64,000 bases of DNA, taken from NCBI RefSeq assembly GCF_023195915.1, contig NZ_JALPRP010000002.1, positions 124,001 through 188,000 on the forward strand. Direction: 5' to 3'. This DNA is from Methanoculleus sp. 7T. GTDB lineage: Archaea > Halobacteriota > Methanomicrobia > Methanomicrobiales > Methanoculleaceae. The notes beneath the pieces are model-generated. The model did not search any database and was not told the origin of the DNA. It saw only the letters and a list, made by a program, of their open reading frames with translations. The position numbers were made by a program, and so were the translations under genes. This document shows positions 33,307-42,402 of the stretch, piece by piece (the stretch's first letter is position 1; each line of letters opens with the position of its first letter).

Positions 33307-33594
33307 TCCATCCCGGCAGCTGGTATCTCCCAGACACTCAGGGTTGATTCACGCGAAGGGAGCTGCAGATCCCAGCGCGGTCTTCGCGTGAGGCCATATC
33401 CACGCCTCCACACATGCGATTATCAGCGATCTGTCTCACGCATCGGATCCCTCAAAACACGGTGACTTGTGCACGAGCCCCTCGTAGAAGCGCCCGATCA
33501 CCTCTCCGGCTCAAAGAGGCGGTCAAGCCGGAACCTGTCGGCAAGGTTCATAACCCGGTGCGGTCGATAGGCGCCGCTGTCTGGAGTTGTTACC

Positions 33595-34263
33595 ATGAAG
33601 ATACTGGGTGTTAACGGGAGCCCCCGGGGCGAGAGGAGCGCCACCTTGCGGCTCATTGCGACGGTCCTCGAGGGCGCGAAGGAGAATGGCGCGGAAGTCG
33701 ATGTCGTGAACCTCATAGACCTCGACATCAGGTTTCGCAACGCGTGCAGCGCCTGTTTCCAGGAGGGCAGGTGCGCCGAGGATGATGATTTCCCGGAACT
33801 GTATGCGAAGATCAAGGCTGCCGACGGGCTTGTGCTCGGGTCACCCGTGTACATCGACCATGTCACCGGCCAGATGAAGCTGCTCATCGACCGGATGGCC
33901 GACGGGATCCAGTGTCAGGCGCTCACCGGGAAGTACGGATGCTCGGTCTCCACTTCCGGCGATCACGCCGAGCAGGCGGTCGTGACGTACCTGAACCACT
34001 TCCTTCAGATGCTCGGTGCGACGCCGGTCGGCGGCCTGGGGGTCGCGATCCGGAAGGACCAGAATGCCCTGGTCCGGGCGGAAGCGGATGCTCACGAACT
34101 CGGGAAGACGCTCACCGAAGCGATTCGGACCCGGCGGCAGTATCCGGAGATCGAGGCGTTTCACCGGCGGTTCCAGGAGAAGTTCAAAGCGGTCATCACC
34201 GGCGCGAAACCCGAATGGCCGGGTGATTATGAGCGCTGGGTCGACCAAGCATGGGTTTGGTGA
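33595..34263 (+). CDS. Flavodoxin-fold iron-sulfur flavoprotein-like protein
   Basis: 222 residues. The N-terminal 'MKILGVNGSPRGERSATLRL' is the FMN phosphate loop of the NADPH-dependent FMN reductase family. 'ACSACFQEGRC' (C-x2-C-x5-C) follows at ~50, like the compact cysteine motif of methanogen iron-sulfur flavoprotein but with one ligand fewer. 'LGSPVYIDHVTGQMKLLIDR' and 'STSGDHAEQAV' complete the flavin site. It is probably a redox carrier or an O2/quinone-stress reductase in the cytoplasm. Confidence 0.85.
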   Translation: MKILGVNGSPRGERSATLRLIATVLEGAKENGAEVDVVNLIDLDIRFRNACSACFQEGRCAEDDDFPELYAKIKAADGLVLGSPVYIDHVTGQMKLLIDRMADGIQCQALTGKYGCSVSTSGDHAEQAVVTYLNHFLQMLGATPVGGLGVAIRKDQNALVRAEADAHELGKTLTEAIRTRRQYPEIEAFHRRFQEKFKAVITGAKPEWPGDYERWVDQAWVW

Positions 34264-34364
34264 ACCCGCGCCGCGACGGCGGGCCCGAACCTATATAACC
34301 CTCCGCCCCCTTGACCCGGACGGGGAGGTCCATCCTTCCATATCGTTATAGGAGGTCATGCAAG

Positions 34365-34679
34365 ATGCCCGAATTTGCACAACCGTTCTCCGGGAACCGC
34401 ATGGAACGCAAACTGGACCGGGGGGAACTCATCAGGACGATCCGGTTCTCGGTCGCCGCCGAGTACGAGGCGATCCAGTTCTACGAACAGATTGCAGAGT
34501 CGACCGACGACCCGCTGGTCCGGAAGGTGATGCTTGATGTCGCAAACGAGGAGAGGGAGCACGCCGGTGAATTCCTGCGTCTCCTGCGGGAGATCGAGCC
34601 CACCGAAGAGGAGTTCTACCGGCACGGCTATGAGGAGGTCGAGGAGATGATTGCAGAGGTGAGAAAGGGCGGGAAGTGA
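34365..34679 (+). CDS. Ferritin-like diiron protein (rubrerythrin/encapsulated-ferritin size)
   Basis: 104 residues from ATG 34365, with AGGAGGTCAT just upstream. The two metal motifs of a half-ferritin are visible: 'AAEYEAIQFYEQIAE' and 'ANEEREHAGEFLRLLREIEP' (E-x-x-H). Only two helices carry ligands, so a dimer is needed to form the diiron site, as in encapsulated ferritins. No encapsulin shell gene is adjacent. The role is iron storage or peroxide protection. Confidence 0.8.
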   Translation: MPEFAQPFSGNRMERKLDRGELIRTIRFSVAAEYEAIQFYEQIAESTDDPLVRKVMLDVANEEREHAGEFLRLLREIEPTEEEFYRHGYEEVEEMIAEVRKGGK

Positions 34680-35021
34680 TCCCCGCGCTTGCTATCTGGG
34701 CGATTTGGATTGCCTGATATACAAGCGGTGTACAGTCCGGCGGACACGAAGCGCCGGCAGATGCCGATCACGCCCGGGGCCCTGCTCCGCCGCGTGCGCC
34801 CATGACCGCCGGATCCAAAGGGGCAGGCCCCATGAGAAAGCGCCCGCCCGCCCCTGCGGGAGGACATCGCGATCGTATCCGGATGTCCTGCGCATTATCT
34901 CAACTATTTTCCCGTGGATTATCCAGCAATATCCTATAAAATAGGTTCTCCGGAATTTTTGGCCGTCGGTATATATTTAGGATGGGATAAAAATATAATA
35001 TCTGCTCGTCAACCATGATAT
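34680..35021. other. Intergenic region, no supported gene
   Basis: About 340 bases; GC-rich at first, then AT-rich (34915-35010) with 'atatatttagg', a likely promoter for the UPF0316 gene. No gene or RNA is supported. Confidence 0.4.
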
Positions 35022-35621
35022 ATGCTCGGCATCGTCCCGGATATCGACCCGTCGGCCTTTTCCCTGATTATAGTCCCGGTATTCATCTTCTTTGCGCGGA
35101 TCTGCGATGTCACCATCGGGACGATGCGGATCATCTTCGTAGCCCGGGGGATGAAGATGGTCGCCCCGGTCCTCGGTTTTATCGAGATATTCATCTGGAT
35201 CATGGCTATCAGCCAGATCTTCCAGAACCTGAACAACCCGATAAACTACTTCGCCTACGCGGCAGGGTTCGCCACAGGGAACTACGTCGGCATGCTCATT
35301 GAGGAGCGGCTGGCGATGGGGCTCGCCCTCATCAGGGTCATCACCCAGCGGGATGCGACGAACCTCATCGACTATCTTCGCGCCGCAGGATACGGAGTGA
35401 CGGTCCTCGACGCCCAAGGGAAGCACGGTCCGGGCAAGGTCATCTTCTCGGTGATCAAGAGGAAGAACCTCAAGGATGTTGAGAACGCCATCCACGAGTT
35501 CAACCCGAAGGCGTTCTACTCCATCGAGGACGTCCGGCACGCAGCCGAAGGGACGTTCCCCATCGTCGTACCGGGTCCGACCCCGCTCCACCTCGGCAGG
35601 GTCATCCGGAAGGGGAAGTGA
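35022..35621 (+). CDS. UPF0316/DUF2179 membrane protein
   Basis: 199 residues. Three membrane segments come first ('[20 protein letters not shown]', '[18 protein letters not shown]', '[18 protein letters not shown]'). A cytosolic DUF2179 domain follows ('[20 protein letters not shown]', '[14 protein letters not shown]'). This matches the UPF0316 (YebE-like) architecture. DUF2179 domains probably bind small ligands, possibly nucleotides, but no function is established. The 3' end overlaps the convergent sugar dehydrogenase gene by 20 bases. Confidence 0.88.
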   Translation: MLGIVPDIDPSAFSLIIVPVFIFFARICDVTIGTMRIIFVARGMKMVAPVLGFIEIFIWIMAISQIFQNLNNPINYFAYAAGFATGNYVGMLIEERLAMGLALIRVITQRDATNLIDYLRAAGYGVTVLDAQGKHGPGKVIFSVIKRKNLKDVENAIHEFNPKAFYSIEDVRHAAEGTFPIVVPGPTPLHLGRVIRKGK

Positions 35622-36753
35622 CCCCGGAGTAGGTTATCCGGTAGACGGCGTTCGCTTTATCGTCCGAGACGAGGAGCGACCCGTCTTTCGCCACCTGCAC
35701 GTCCACGGGCCGCCCCCATGCATCGCGCCCCTGGAGCCAGCCTTCCGCAAAGACCTCATACGAGGCGGGCGTGCCGTTCTCAAGGGTGACCATCGTCACC
35801 CGGTAGCCGATCGGCTCCACCCGGTTCCAGGAACCATGCTCGGCGATGAAGATCCTGTTGTAATATTCCTCCGGGAACTGCTCGCCTGTGTAGAACCGCA
35901 TCCCAAGCGCGGCCACATGCGGTCCGAGTTCCTGTTCCGGAGGCGTGAAGTTGGTGCACGACTGCCCCACGCCGAACTCCGGGTCCGGGATCGAGGAGCC
36001 GTGGCAGTAGGGAAACCCAAAATGCATCCCCGCTTCCGGCGCCCGGTTCAACTCGTCCGGCGGGATATCTTCGCCGAGCCAGTCGCGGCCGTTGTCGGTG
36101 AACCAGAGTTCCCCGGTCTCGGGGTGCCAGTCGAACCCCACTGTGTTCCTGATGCCCCGGGCGTAGACTTCGAGATCGGTCCCGTCAGGGTTCATCCGGT
36201 GGATCGTGGCGAACCGCTCGTCGTCGGGGTTGCAGACGTTGCAGGGCGCCCCGACCGGGACGTAGAGTTTCCCGTCGGGCCCGAACGCGATGAACTTCCA
36301 GCCGTGCAACTGGTCGTCGGGGAAGGCCTCGCTCACCACCGCCGGTTCGGGCGGATTGCGGAGGTCGGCCTCTATATCGTCGTAACGCAGGATTCTGCCG
36401 ATCTCGGCGACGTAGAGCGACCCGTTCCGGAACGCGACGCCGTTTGGGGAGTCGAGACCTGTCGCGATAACGATCACCTCATCGCCCCGTCCGTCGCCGT
36501 CGCGGTCCGGTATGGCGTAGACGTTCCCGGGGCCGCGGCTTCCCGCAAAGAGCGTCCCGTTTGGGGAGAGCGTCATGGATCTCGCCCCGGTGACGTTCTC
36601 GGCGTAGAGGTCGATCGTGAAGCCCGGAGGAAGGGTGATCGTATCGAGGGGCAGGGCTCCGTCCGGGCCGAGCGGCACCGAGACGGCCACAAAGATACCG
36701 AGAAGGACGAGCGCCATAGCAGCGGCAAGGAGTGCAACAGTCCGGCGTGTCAT
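35602..36753 (-). CDS. PQQ-type soluble sugar dehydrogenase (six-bladed propeller)
   Basis: 383 residues with an N-terminal membrane anchor or signal (~8-27, '[17 protein letters not shown]'). The propeller signatures are '[20 protein letters not shown]', '[19 protein letters not shown]', '[20 protein letters not shown]', '[20 protein letters not shown]', and '[10 protein letters not shown]'. These match the aldose sugar dehydrogenase (YliI/Asd) family. Whether PQQ is used in a methanogen is doubtful; the fold is also used by enzymes without it. It should act outside the membrane. Confidence 0.85.
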   Translation of the reverse strand: MTRRTVALLAAAMALVLLGIFVAVSVPLGPDGALPLDTITLPPGFTIDLYAENVTGARSMTLSPNGTLFAGSRGPGNVYAIPDRDGDGRGDEVIVIATGLDSPNGVAFRNGSLYVAEIGRILRYDDIEADLRNPPEPAVVSEAFPDDQLHGWKFIAFGPDGKLYVPVGAPCNVCNPDDERFATIHRMNPDGTDLEVYARGIRNTVGFDWHPETGELWFTDNGRDWLGEDIPPDELNRAPEAGMHFGFPYCHGSSIPDPEFGVGQSCTNFTPPEQELGPHVAALGMRFYTGEQFPEEYYNRIFIAEHGSWNRVEPIGYRVTMVTLENGTPASYEVFAEGWLQGRDAWGRPVDVQVAKDGSLLVSDDKANAVYRITYSGVTSPSG

Positions 36754-36804
36754 AGAGAGGTCATCTCCGGGATACCGGATAGCGGGAGCGTATATAGCCG
36801 TTAC

Positions 36805-37521
36805 TCATGCGAACCGGCGGAGGCCGGCAAGCGGGGGGAATACCACCGCCTCGCCGTCCGCCTCCACCACCGGCTGCAGGGTGCCTGCGTCCACGCGACG
36901 GAGCACCGGCGAGAGAAAATCCCTCCCCTTCGCGTAGTTGACCGTGACGCCGGGGGAGAGCGGGTTGAACGCCGGCATCACGATGAGGTCCCTCCCCTGC
37001 GCCACACCCCGCCCGTAGAGGAAGCAGGGGAACCGGGCCATATCGATCTCGATTGTGGGGTGATCGTGACCGATGATCAGCGTCCCGTGGTCGTCGACCG
37101 CCCGGTCGCCGTGGACCACCGTGTAGCCGTTGCGGTCGTAACGGTCGACGACATTCCCCGCGACCGCTTGAAGCATGGTGTCGTGCGAGCCCCTGACGAG
37201 GACGGCCTCGCATTCTGCCCGTATGGCCGCAACGACCTTTGAGAGCGTCTCTCGGGCGCCCCGGCTCACCCGGTCGAAGGAGTGGAAGACGTCCCCGTCG
37301 AGGACGAAGACCTCAGGCTCGAAGCGGTCGAGGACCGCCTCGAACCGTTCGAGCAGCGTTTCTTCTTCGTGGAGCGGGAAATGCAGTCCTTGTCGGTAGA
37401 GCGCCTCGGCAAGGCCGATATGAACGTCGGAGACGACGCAGAGGCCGATATCTTGGACATACAGGGCGCCCTTGAAGAACCCGAATCGACGAAGAAGGTC
37501 GGCCTCCGAGACCACACTCAT
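36805..37521 (-). CDS. Lhr-associated metallophosphoesterase
   Basis: 238 residues. Calcineurin-like motifs are 'LCVVSDVHIG', 'FVLDGDVFHSFDRV', 'VLVRGSHDTML', 'VVHGDR' and 'IIGHDHP'. Its ATGA start overlaps the stop of the Lhr-core helicase gene (37518-37521), so the two are co-translated. An Lhr-phosphoesterase pairing is known in bacteria and archaea and is linked to DNA repair. It is likely a DNA nuclease or phosphatase partner of the helicase (inference from context). Confidence 0.88.
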   Translation of the reverse strand: MSVVSEADLLRRFGFFKGALYVQDIGLCVVSDVHIGLAEALYRQGLHFPLHEEETLLERFEAVLDRFEPEVFVLDGDVFHSFDRVSRGARETLSKVVAAIRAECEAVLVRGSHDTMLQAVAGNVVDRYDRNGYTVVHGDRAVDDHGTLIIGHDHPTIEIDMARFPCFLYGRGVAQGRDLIVMPAFNPLSPGVTVNYAKGRDFLSPVLRRVDAGTLQPVVEADGEAVVFPPLAGLRRFA

Positions 37522-40145
37522 GCAGTCGCCCCGCCTCCAATGCTGCTCATCACCCGCCGCTGGAACTCGCGGAGCATCGAGAGCCGGTCTTTTGCGTAGA
37601 CCGCATCGGAGACGCCGAGGGTCGCGATCCCGAACGCAAGCGGGCTTGGCGATGCGGCACGGATCAGGACGACGTCGATATCCCCGGCGCCGATACCCTC
37701 GACAATCTTCCTGATGTTCTCCGCCTCGAACTTATCCTCGATCACCTCGCGGTAGGTCTCCCGCATCACGGCAAAGCCATCGAGGCGTTTTGCAAACGCG
37801 ATCAGCATATCGGCGCTCACTTGCTGGCGGCGGGCGCTCCTCTTCCTCCCGTGGTAGTTCCGCAGGATCATAAACGACCGCGCCGCGTTGATCCGAAAGA
37901 CCCTCTTCTCGAGCTGGGTGTTCTCGACGGCCGCTTCGAGGATTTCACGACACTCCTCGGACCGGATGCTCCGGAGGAGACGCACCGGGTCGACTCTTTT
38001 CTCAAGTGGAATCGAGACCAGAAAGCCGGTATCGCTGATCCCGACCGAGACGTTCGTGGTCACGTCCCGTGCAACCATGAAGGCCACAATCCGGGAGAAC
38101 CCGTCGTTGAACCGCAACCCGTAATTGGTCATGAAGTAGTAGAGGCGGCGGTGGTTCTCCCGGTCCACATGCTCCTCGACCACGATCCGGCCCGGCGTGG
38201 GGACGGCCTCGTCGCCGAGGTAGCACACCTGCTGTTCGAAGATCGCGCAGATGCTCCGGGCGCTGTTCTCGTCGATCGGGTATTCTGCACGGAGGCCTTC
38301 GACGATCTCTTCCGTCCCCGCCGTCCGCATTCTCTCGACCATCGTCTCCTTGAACTGGAGAGCGTGGAGCCCGAGGTCGAACGAGAGCGGGAGTTTCTCC
38401 GAGAACCAACTCGGTATCGTCGGGCGGGCAGTTGTCGGGTCGACGTAAAGTTTCCCGCCCCGGCGGTAGGCGAACATGTAGCGCTGCCCGCCGAGGACGA
38501 AGACGTCGCCCTTGTTCATCCGTTCGAGGTACTTCTCGTCAAGATTGCCGGCAAAGACTCCGCTTCGGGTGAGCACATCGCAGGAGAACTCGTCCGGGAT
38601 GGTTCCCGAGTTTAAGAAGTAGATCATTCGGGCGTTCCTGCCGCGTTTGCCGATCATCCCGGTCTCGGGGTCGTGCCAGATCTTCGCATAGATGTGCCGC
38701 TCCTCAAGCCCCGCGTAGTCTCCCGCGAGGTAGCGGACGACGCTCATGAAGTCGTCCTCTTCGAGGTTCCGGTAGCAGTAGGACCGGCGGACGAGATCGA
38801 GGATCCGGGCTGTCTGTTGCCTCCCCTCGAGGGCCATCCCGAAGACGTGCTGCGCAAGGACGTCGAGGCAGTTCTCCGGTATGTGGATGCGGTCCACAAA
38901 CCCGTTCTGCCCTTCCCGGAGCATCACTGCGCACTCCACGAGTTCGTCGCGGTCGAGGACGACGACCCTGCCCTTCACCACTTCGCCGAGGCGGTGCCCG
39001 GCGCGCCCGATTCGCTGGAGGAGCGCCGCCACGGACTTCGGCGACCCCACTTGGAGGACGAGGTCGACATGGGGCATATCGACCCCGAGTTCGAGCGACG
39101 TGGAGGTCGTCACCGCCTTCACTTTCCCGGATTTGAGCCTCTCCTCGATTGCGAGCCTTCCCTCCGCCCCCATCGAGCCGTGGTGGCACCCTGTGTTCTC
39201 ATCGGTGTAGCACTCCGGATAGCGGGTGCGGAGGTTGTGAAGGATACGCTCGGCGCCGTTCCTGGTGTTCGTGAAGATGAGCGTGTTGTTGTGCTCCCAA
39301 ACGAGGCGATGAATTGTCTCGTAGAGGCGCCGCGAGAGATCCTCGGGCGTCGCCTCAATGAGATCGGGAACCGGGCAGAGGAGTTGCAGGTCGAACTCCC
39401 GCGCGAACCGGGTATCGACGATCGAGACGTCGCGCCCTGCGCCGACGAGGAACCGGCCGACTTCCTCAAGGGGCTCGATCGTCGCCGAACACCCGATCCT
39501 GACAAACCCGGTCCCGGACTCCTTCACCAGTTCCTCAAGGCGCTCAAGGCTCACCGAGAGGTGGACACCGCGCTTTGACCCGGCAAGGGAGTGGATCTCA
39601 TCGACGACGACCCACCTGACCGTTCGGAGGTTCTCCCGGAACTTCGGGGAGTTTAAGAGGATCCCGAGGGTCTCGGGGGTGATGTTGAGGATGTGGGGAG
39701 GCTTCCTTGCCATCTTCGCCTTCTCGGCCTTCGGCGTGTCCCCGTGGCGGATGGCGTGCCGGATGGGCGTGTGCCGATCTCCGCGCTCGCGGGCGATCTC
39801 CTGAATCCCGTCGAGCGGCGCACTGAGATTTTTGTGGATGTCGTTGGCGAGCGACTTGAGCGGGGATATGTAGAGACAGTAGACGCTGTCCTCGAGCCCT
39901 CCGGTTTTTGCACGGGTGAAGAGTTTGTCGATGATGGAGAGGAACGCCGAGAGGGTCTTTCCCGACCCGGTCGGCGAGGATATGAGGACGTTCTTGTCCT
40001 TATGGATGAGCGGGACCGCCATCCTCTGCGGCGGTGTGAATCGCCCCCCTAGCCGTCGTATGCACCACTCCCGTACGTTCTCGTCGAGGAGACCGAGAAT
40101 CTCCTCATCTGAATGCTCTTTCTGCCCCACTGGTTCCCTCTCCAT
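37518..40145 (-). CDS. lhr: Lhr-core superfamily 2 DNA helicase
   Basis: 875 residues, the size of archaeal Lhr-Core. RecA1 motifs are 'ISSPTGSGKTLSAFL' (I), 'YISPLKSLANDIH' (Ia) and 'VVDEIHSLAGSKRG' (DEIH, II). RecA2 motifs are 'TSTSLELGVDMPHVD' and 'QRIGRAGHRLG' (VI). A winged helix and the Lhr-specific C-terminal beta-barrel domains follow. It translocates 3'-5' on single-stranded DNA and favours RNA:DNA hybrids in studied homologues. It is first gene of a two-gene operon with the phosphoesterase. Confidence 0.94.
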   Translation of the reverse strand: MEREPVGQKEHSDEEILGLLDENVREWCIRRLGGRFTPPQRMAVPLIHKDKNVLISSPTGSGKTLSAFLSIIDKLFTRAKTGGLEDSVYCLYISPLKSLANDIHKNLSAPLDGIQEIARERGDRHTPIRHAIRHGDTPKAEKAKMARKPPHILNITPETLGILLNSPKFRENLRTVRWVVVDEIHSLAGSKRGVHLSVSLERLEELVKESGTGFVRIGCSATIEPLEEVGRFLVGAGRDVSIVDTRFAREFDLQLLCPVPDLIEATPEDLSRRLYETIHRLVWEHNNTLIFTNTRNGAERILHNLRTRYPECYTDENTGCHHGSMGAEGRLAIEERLKSGKVKAVTTSTSLELGVDMPHVDLVLQVGSPKSVAALLQRIGRAGHRLGEVVKGRVVVLDRDELVECAVMLREGQNGFVDRIHIPENCLDVLAQHVFGMALEGRQQTARILDLVRRSYCYRNLEEDDFMSVVRYLAGDYAGLEERHIYAKIWHDPETGMIGKRGRNARMIYFLNSGTIPDEFSCDVLTRSGVFAGNLDEKYLERMNKGDVFVLGGQRYMFAYRRGGKLYVDPTTARPTIPSWFSEKLPLSFDLGLHALQFKETMVERMRTAGTEEIVEGLRAEYPIDENSARSICAIFEQQVCYLGDEAVPTPGRIVVEEHVDRENHRRLYYFMTNYGLRFNDGFSRIVAFMVARDVTTNVSVGISDTGFLVSIPLEKRVDPVRLLRSIRSEECREILEAAVENTQLEKRVFRINAARSFMILRNYHGRKRSARRQQVSADMLIAFAKRLDGFAVMRETYREVIEDKFEAENIRKIVEGIGAGDIDVVLIRAASPSPLAFGIATLGVSDAVYAKDRLSMLREFQRRVMSSIGGGATA

Positions 40146-40680
40146 CTTCCCGCACCTGCTGTTATGCTTAAGCTCCCGTTATGCGCCCCCCGCACCATGA
40201 TGCAGGGGGCGGTCGACCCGTGTTCGCTCTGTTCTGCACTCTGCGCCCCTGAATTTATCAACATCGGCGCATCGAGGTTTTGATAATAAAGATAATCCTT
40301 TAAAATCAATATTCCGGCGAAATAATGCCTCAATAAATCGTAGATTCCGTATGAAATTTTGTATCTATTTCGGTGGAGCTCCCAATAACACTTTGCGTTG
40401 GGCGAAGAATCTAAATCAGAGGGTGAACAATTATTGTGTGGGAATTGAGGACGATTTTCCGATTAAATTCGAATACTGCCGTTCTAAGATCCGGGCCGCG
40501 ACTGTTGCGGCTGGTGGAGGCAGAACGTTCGGCATCTGATTATAATGGTATTATTCTTCCACTGTCGGGCTCTGCCGGCGCCGGAATCCGGCGGATCCGA
40601 AGTCGGGTAATCGCTCCCCATAAAAGCGCATTTCAGATATTCTAATGTATGATCTCGTGAAACGTAACAGAGGAAGTACG
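40146..40680. other. Intergenic region between divergent genes
   Basis: About 535 bases, AT-richer than its surroundings (40260-40460). A 62-codon frame at 40351 has no ribosome site or family resemblance. It probably holds the promoters of lhr and the hexuloisomerase gene. Confidence 0.4.
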
Positions 40681-41280
40681 ATGACAAATCATCCGGTTAA
40701 GAACATGATGCGGTTGATGGCGACCAAGATCAGGACCATCGCGGATGTGATGTCCGACGACCAGATCGACGCACTGATAAACGAGATCCTGAATGCGGAC
40801 CGCATCTACACCATGGGCGCGGGGCGCTCCGGACTTGTAGCAAAGTCGTTCGCCATGCGGCTGATGCACCTCGGCCTCTCGGCGTTCGTCGTCGGGGAGA
40901 CGGTGACCCCGGCAATGAAGCCGGGAGACGTCATTATCGTCTTCTCCGGGTCCGGTGCGACCAAAACGGTCGCCGATATCTCCGAGACCGCAAAGGAGAT
41001 CGGGGGGCGGGTCTGCCTCATCACCTCGAAGAAGGAGTCGAGGATCGGCCGTATCGCCGACTGCATCGTCATCATCGAGAGCCAGCGGGACAAGGTGGCC
41101 GACGAGTCGGCGGAGTTCGAGATCCGGCAGATGATGGGCGAACACAAGTCGTTTGCTCCGCTCGGCACCATCTTCGAGACGACCGCCATGGTCTTTGCGG
41201 ATGCGATCATATCCCGGCTGATGGAGATCACCCAGTGCAGGCCCGAAGACCTTCAGTGTCGGCACGCAAATATTGAGTGA
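40681..41280 (+). CDS. hxlB: 6-phospho-3-hexuloisomerase (SIS domain)
   Basis: 199 residues from ATG 40681, with GAGGAAG just upstream. PHI interconverts 3-hexulose-6-phosphate and fructose-6-phosphate; in archaea the reverse ribulose-monophosphate route makes ribose-5-phosphate. The SIS signature is 'IYTMGAGRSGLVAKSFAMRL', with 'MKPGDVIIVFSGSGATKTV' and the late active-site His in 'MMGEHKSFAPLGTIFE'. It lies four bases... to eight bases upstream of the aminotransferase ATG, so the pair is probably one operon. Confidence 0.92.
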   Translation: MTNHPVKNMMRLMATKIRTIADVMSDDQIDALINEILNADRIYTMGAGRSGLVAKSFAMRLMHLGLSAFVVGETVTPAMKPGDVIIVFSGSGATKTVADISETAKEIGGRVCLITSKKESRIGRIADCIVIIESQRDKVADESAEFEIRQMMGEHKSFAPLGTIFETTAMVFADAIISRLMEITQCRPEDLQCRHANIE

Positions 41281-41288
41281 GGAGAGTC

Positions 41289-42395
41289 ATGAGCGAGCAC
41301 AGGTACGCCGGCCGGGTCAGGTCGGTAGAGATGTCGGGGATCCGGAAACTCTTCGATGCAGGGGGGCCCGACGCGATCAACCTCGGCATCGGGCAGCCGG
41401 ATTTTGATACGCCCGATCATATCAAGGAGGCCGCAATCGCCGCCATCAGGGAGGGAAAGACCGGTTACACCCCGAACGCCGGGATCCCTGAACTCCGCGA
41501 GGCGATCTGCGCGAAGTTCGAGCGGGAGAACGGTCTCGCCTTCCGGCCGGAGCAGATCCTCGTCACGGCAGGCGGGAGCGAGGCGCTCCACCTCGTCATG
41601 GAGGCGCTCGTGGATCCGGGCGACCGCGTCCTCTTCACCGACCCGGGCTTCGTCTCCTATGCCGCTCTTGCGACCGTCGCCGGCGGGCGGCCCGAGGGTG
41701 TGGGGCTCGATCCGACGCTCCACATCGATCTCGAACGGGCGAAGGAGCAGATGGACGGGGCGCGGCTCTTCGTGCTGAACTCCCCGGCAAACCCGACCGG
41801 CGCCGTCGAGAGCGAGGAGTCGATCCGCGCCCTTGTCGAGTATGCAAACGACCGAGGGGTCACCGTCGTCTCCGACGAGGTCTACGAACACTTCGTCTAC
41901 GAGAAGAAGCATGTCAGTGCGGCGCACTTCGGCGACGACGTCATCACCGTCAACGCCGCGAGCAAGACCTACGCCATGACCGGGTGGCGGGTCGGGTATA
42001 TCGCCGCGCCTGAGGACTATATCCCCCAGTGCCTCAAGATCCACCAGTACGCCCAGGCGTGCGCGACATCGATATCGCAGTATGCCGCGCTTGCCGCATA
42101 CACCGGCGACCAGGGGCCGGTTGCGCGGATGCGCGACGAGTACCGTGCAAGGAGGGACCTCCTCTACGAGGGGCTCTCCGGTCTCGGGTTCGATTTCCCC
42201 CGGCCCGAAGGCGCGTTTTACGCCTTTGTCCCGATGGGAAGAAACCTTATACAGAAGGCCATCGAAAATGGTGTCATCATCGTGCCGGGCGGAGCGTTCG
42301 GCTCGAGGGCACCTGATTATGCACGCTTCAGCTATGCGACGTCCCGGGAGAACCTCTCCCGAGCGATTGCGAGGCTTGAGGCGCTGATGGAGTGA
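41289..42395 (+). CDS. Class I PLP aminotransferase (aspartate-type)
   Basis: 368 residues from ATG 41289 (GGAGAG upstream; a GTG at 41277 is less likely). Fold type I motifs are 'INLGIGQPDFDTPDHI', 'TGYTPNAGIPELREAI', 'NSPANPTGAVE' (N-P-x-G), 'VVSDEVYEHFVYE' (D-x-x-Y), the PLP lysine in 'AASKTYAMTGWRVGY', and the carboxylate-binding Arg in 'YARFSYATSRENL'. It is probably an aspartate or aromatic aminotransferase; specificity is not readable. It is followed after seven bases by the M42 peptidase. Confidence 0.92.
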   Translation: MSEHRYAGRVRSVEMSGIRKLFDAGGPDAINLGIGQPDFDTPDHIKEAAIAAIREGKTGYTPNAGIPELREAICAKFERENGLAFRPEQILVTAGGSEALHLVMEALVDPGDRVLFTDPGFVSYAALATVAGGRPEGVGLDPTLHIDLERAKEQMDGARLFVLNSPANPTGAVESEESIRALVEYANDRGVTVVSDEVYEHFVYEKKHVSAAHFGDDVITVNAASKTYAMTGWRVGYIAAPEDYIPQCLKIHQYAQACATSISQYAALAAYTGDQGPVARMRDEYRARRDLLYEGLSGLGFDFPRPEGAFYAFVPMGRNLIQKAIENGVIIVPGGAFGSRAPDYARFSYATSRENLSRAIARLEALME

Positions 42396-42402
42396 GTGAG
42401 GA

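Noticed and set aside
33350-33393. Inverted repeat 'cacgcgaag...cttcgcgtg' between the FKBP and flavoprotein genes as an attachment or insertion-sequence end
   Set aside because: Single copy, no transposase nearby; more simply a terminator-like or chance hairpin.
40351-40539. 62-codon plus-strand frame upstream of the hexuloisomerase
   Set aside because: AT-rich promoter-like DNA, no ribosome site, no family resemblance.
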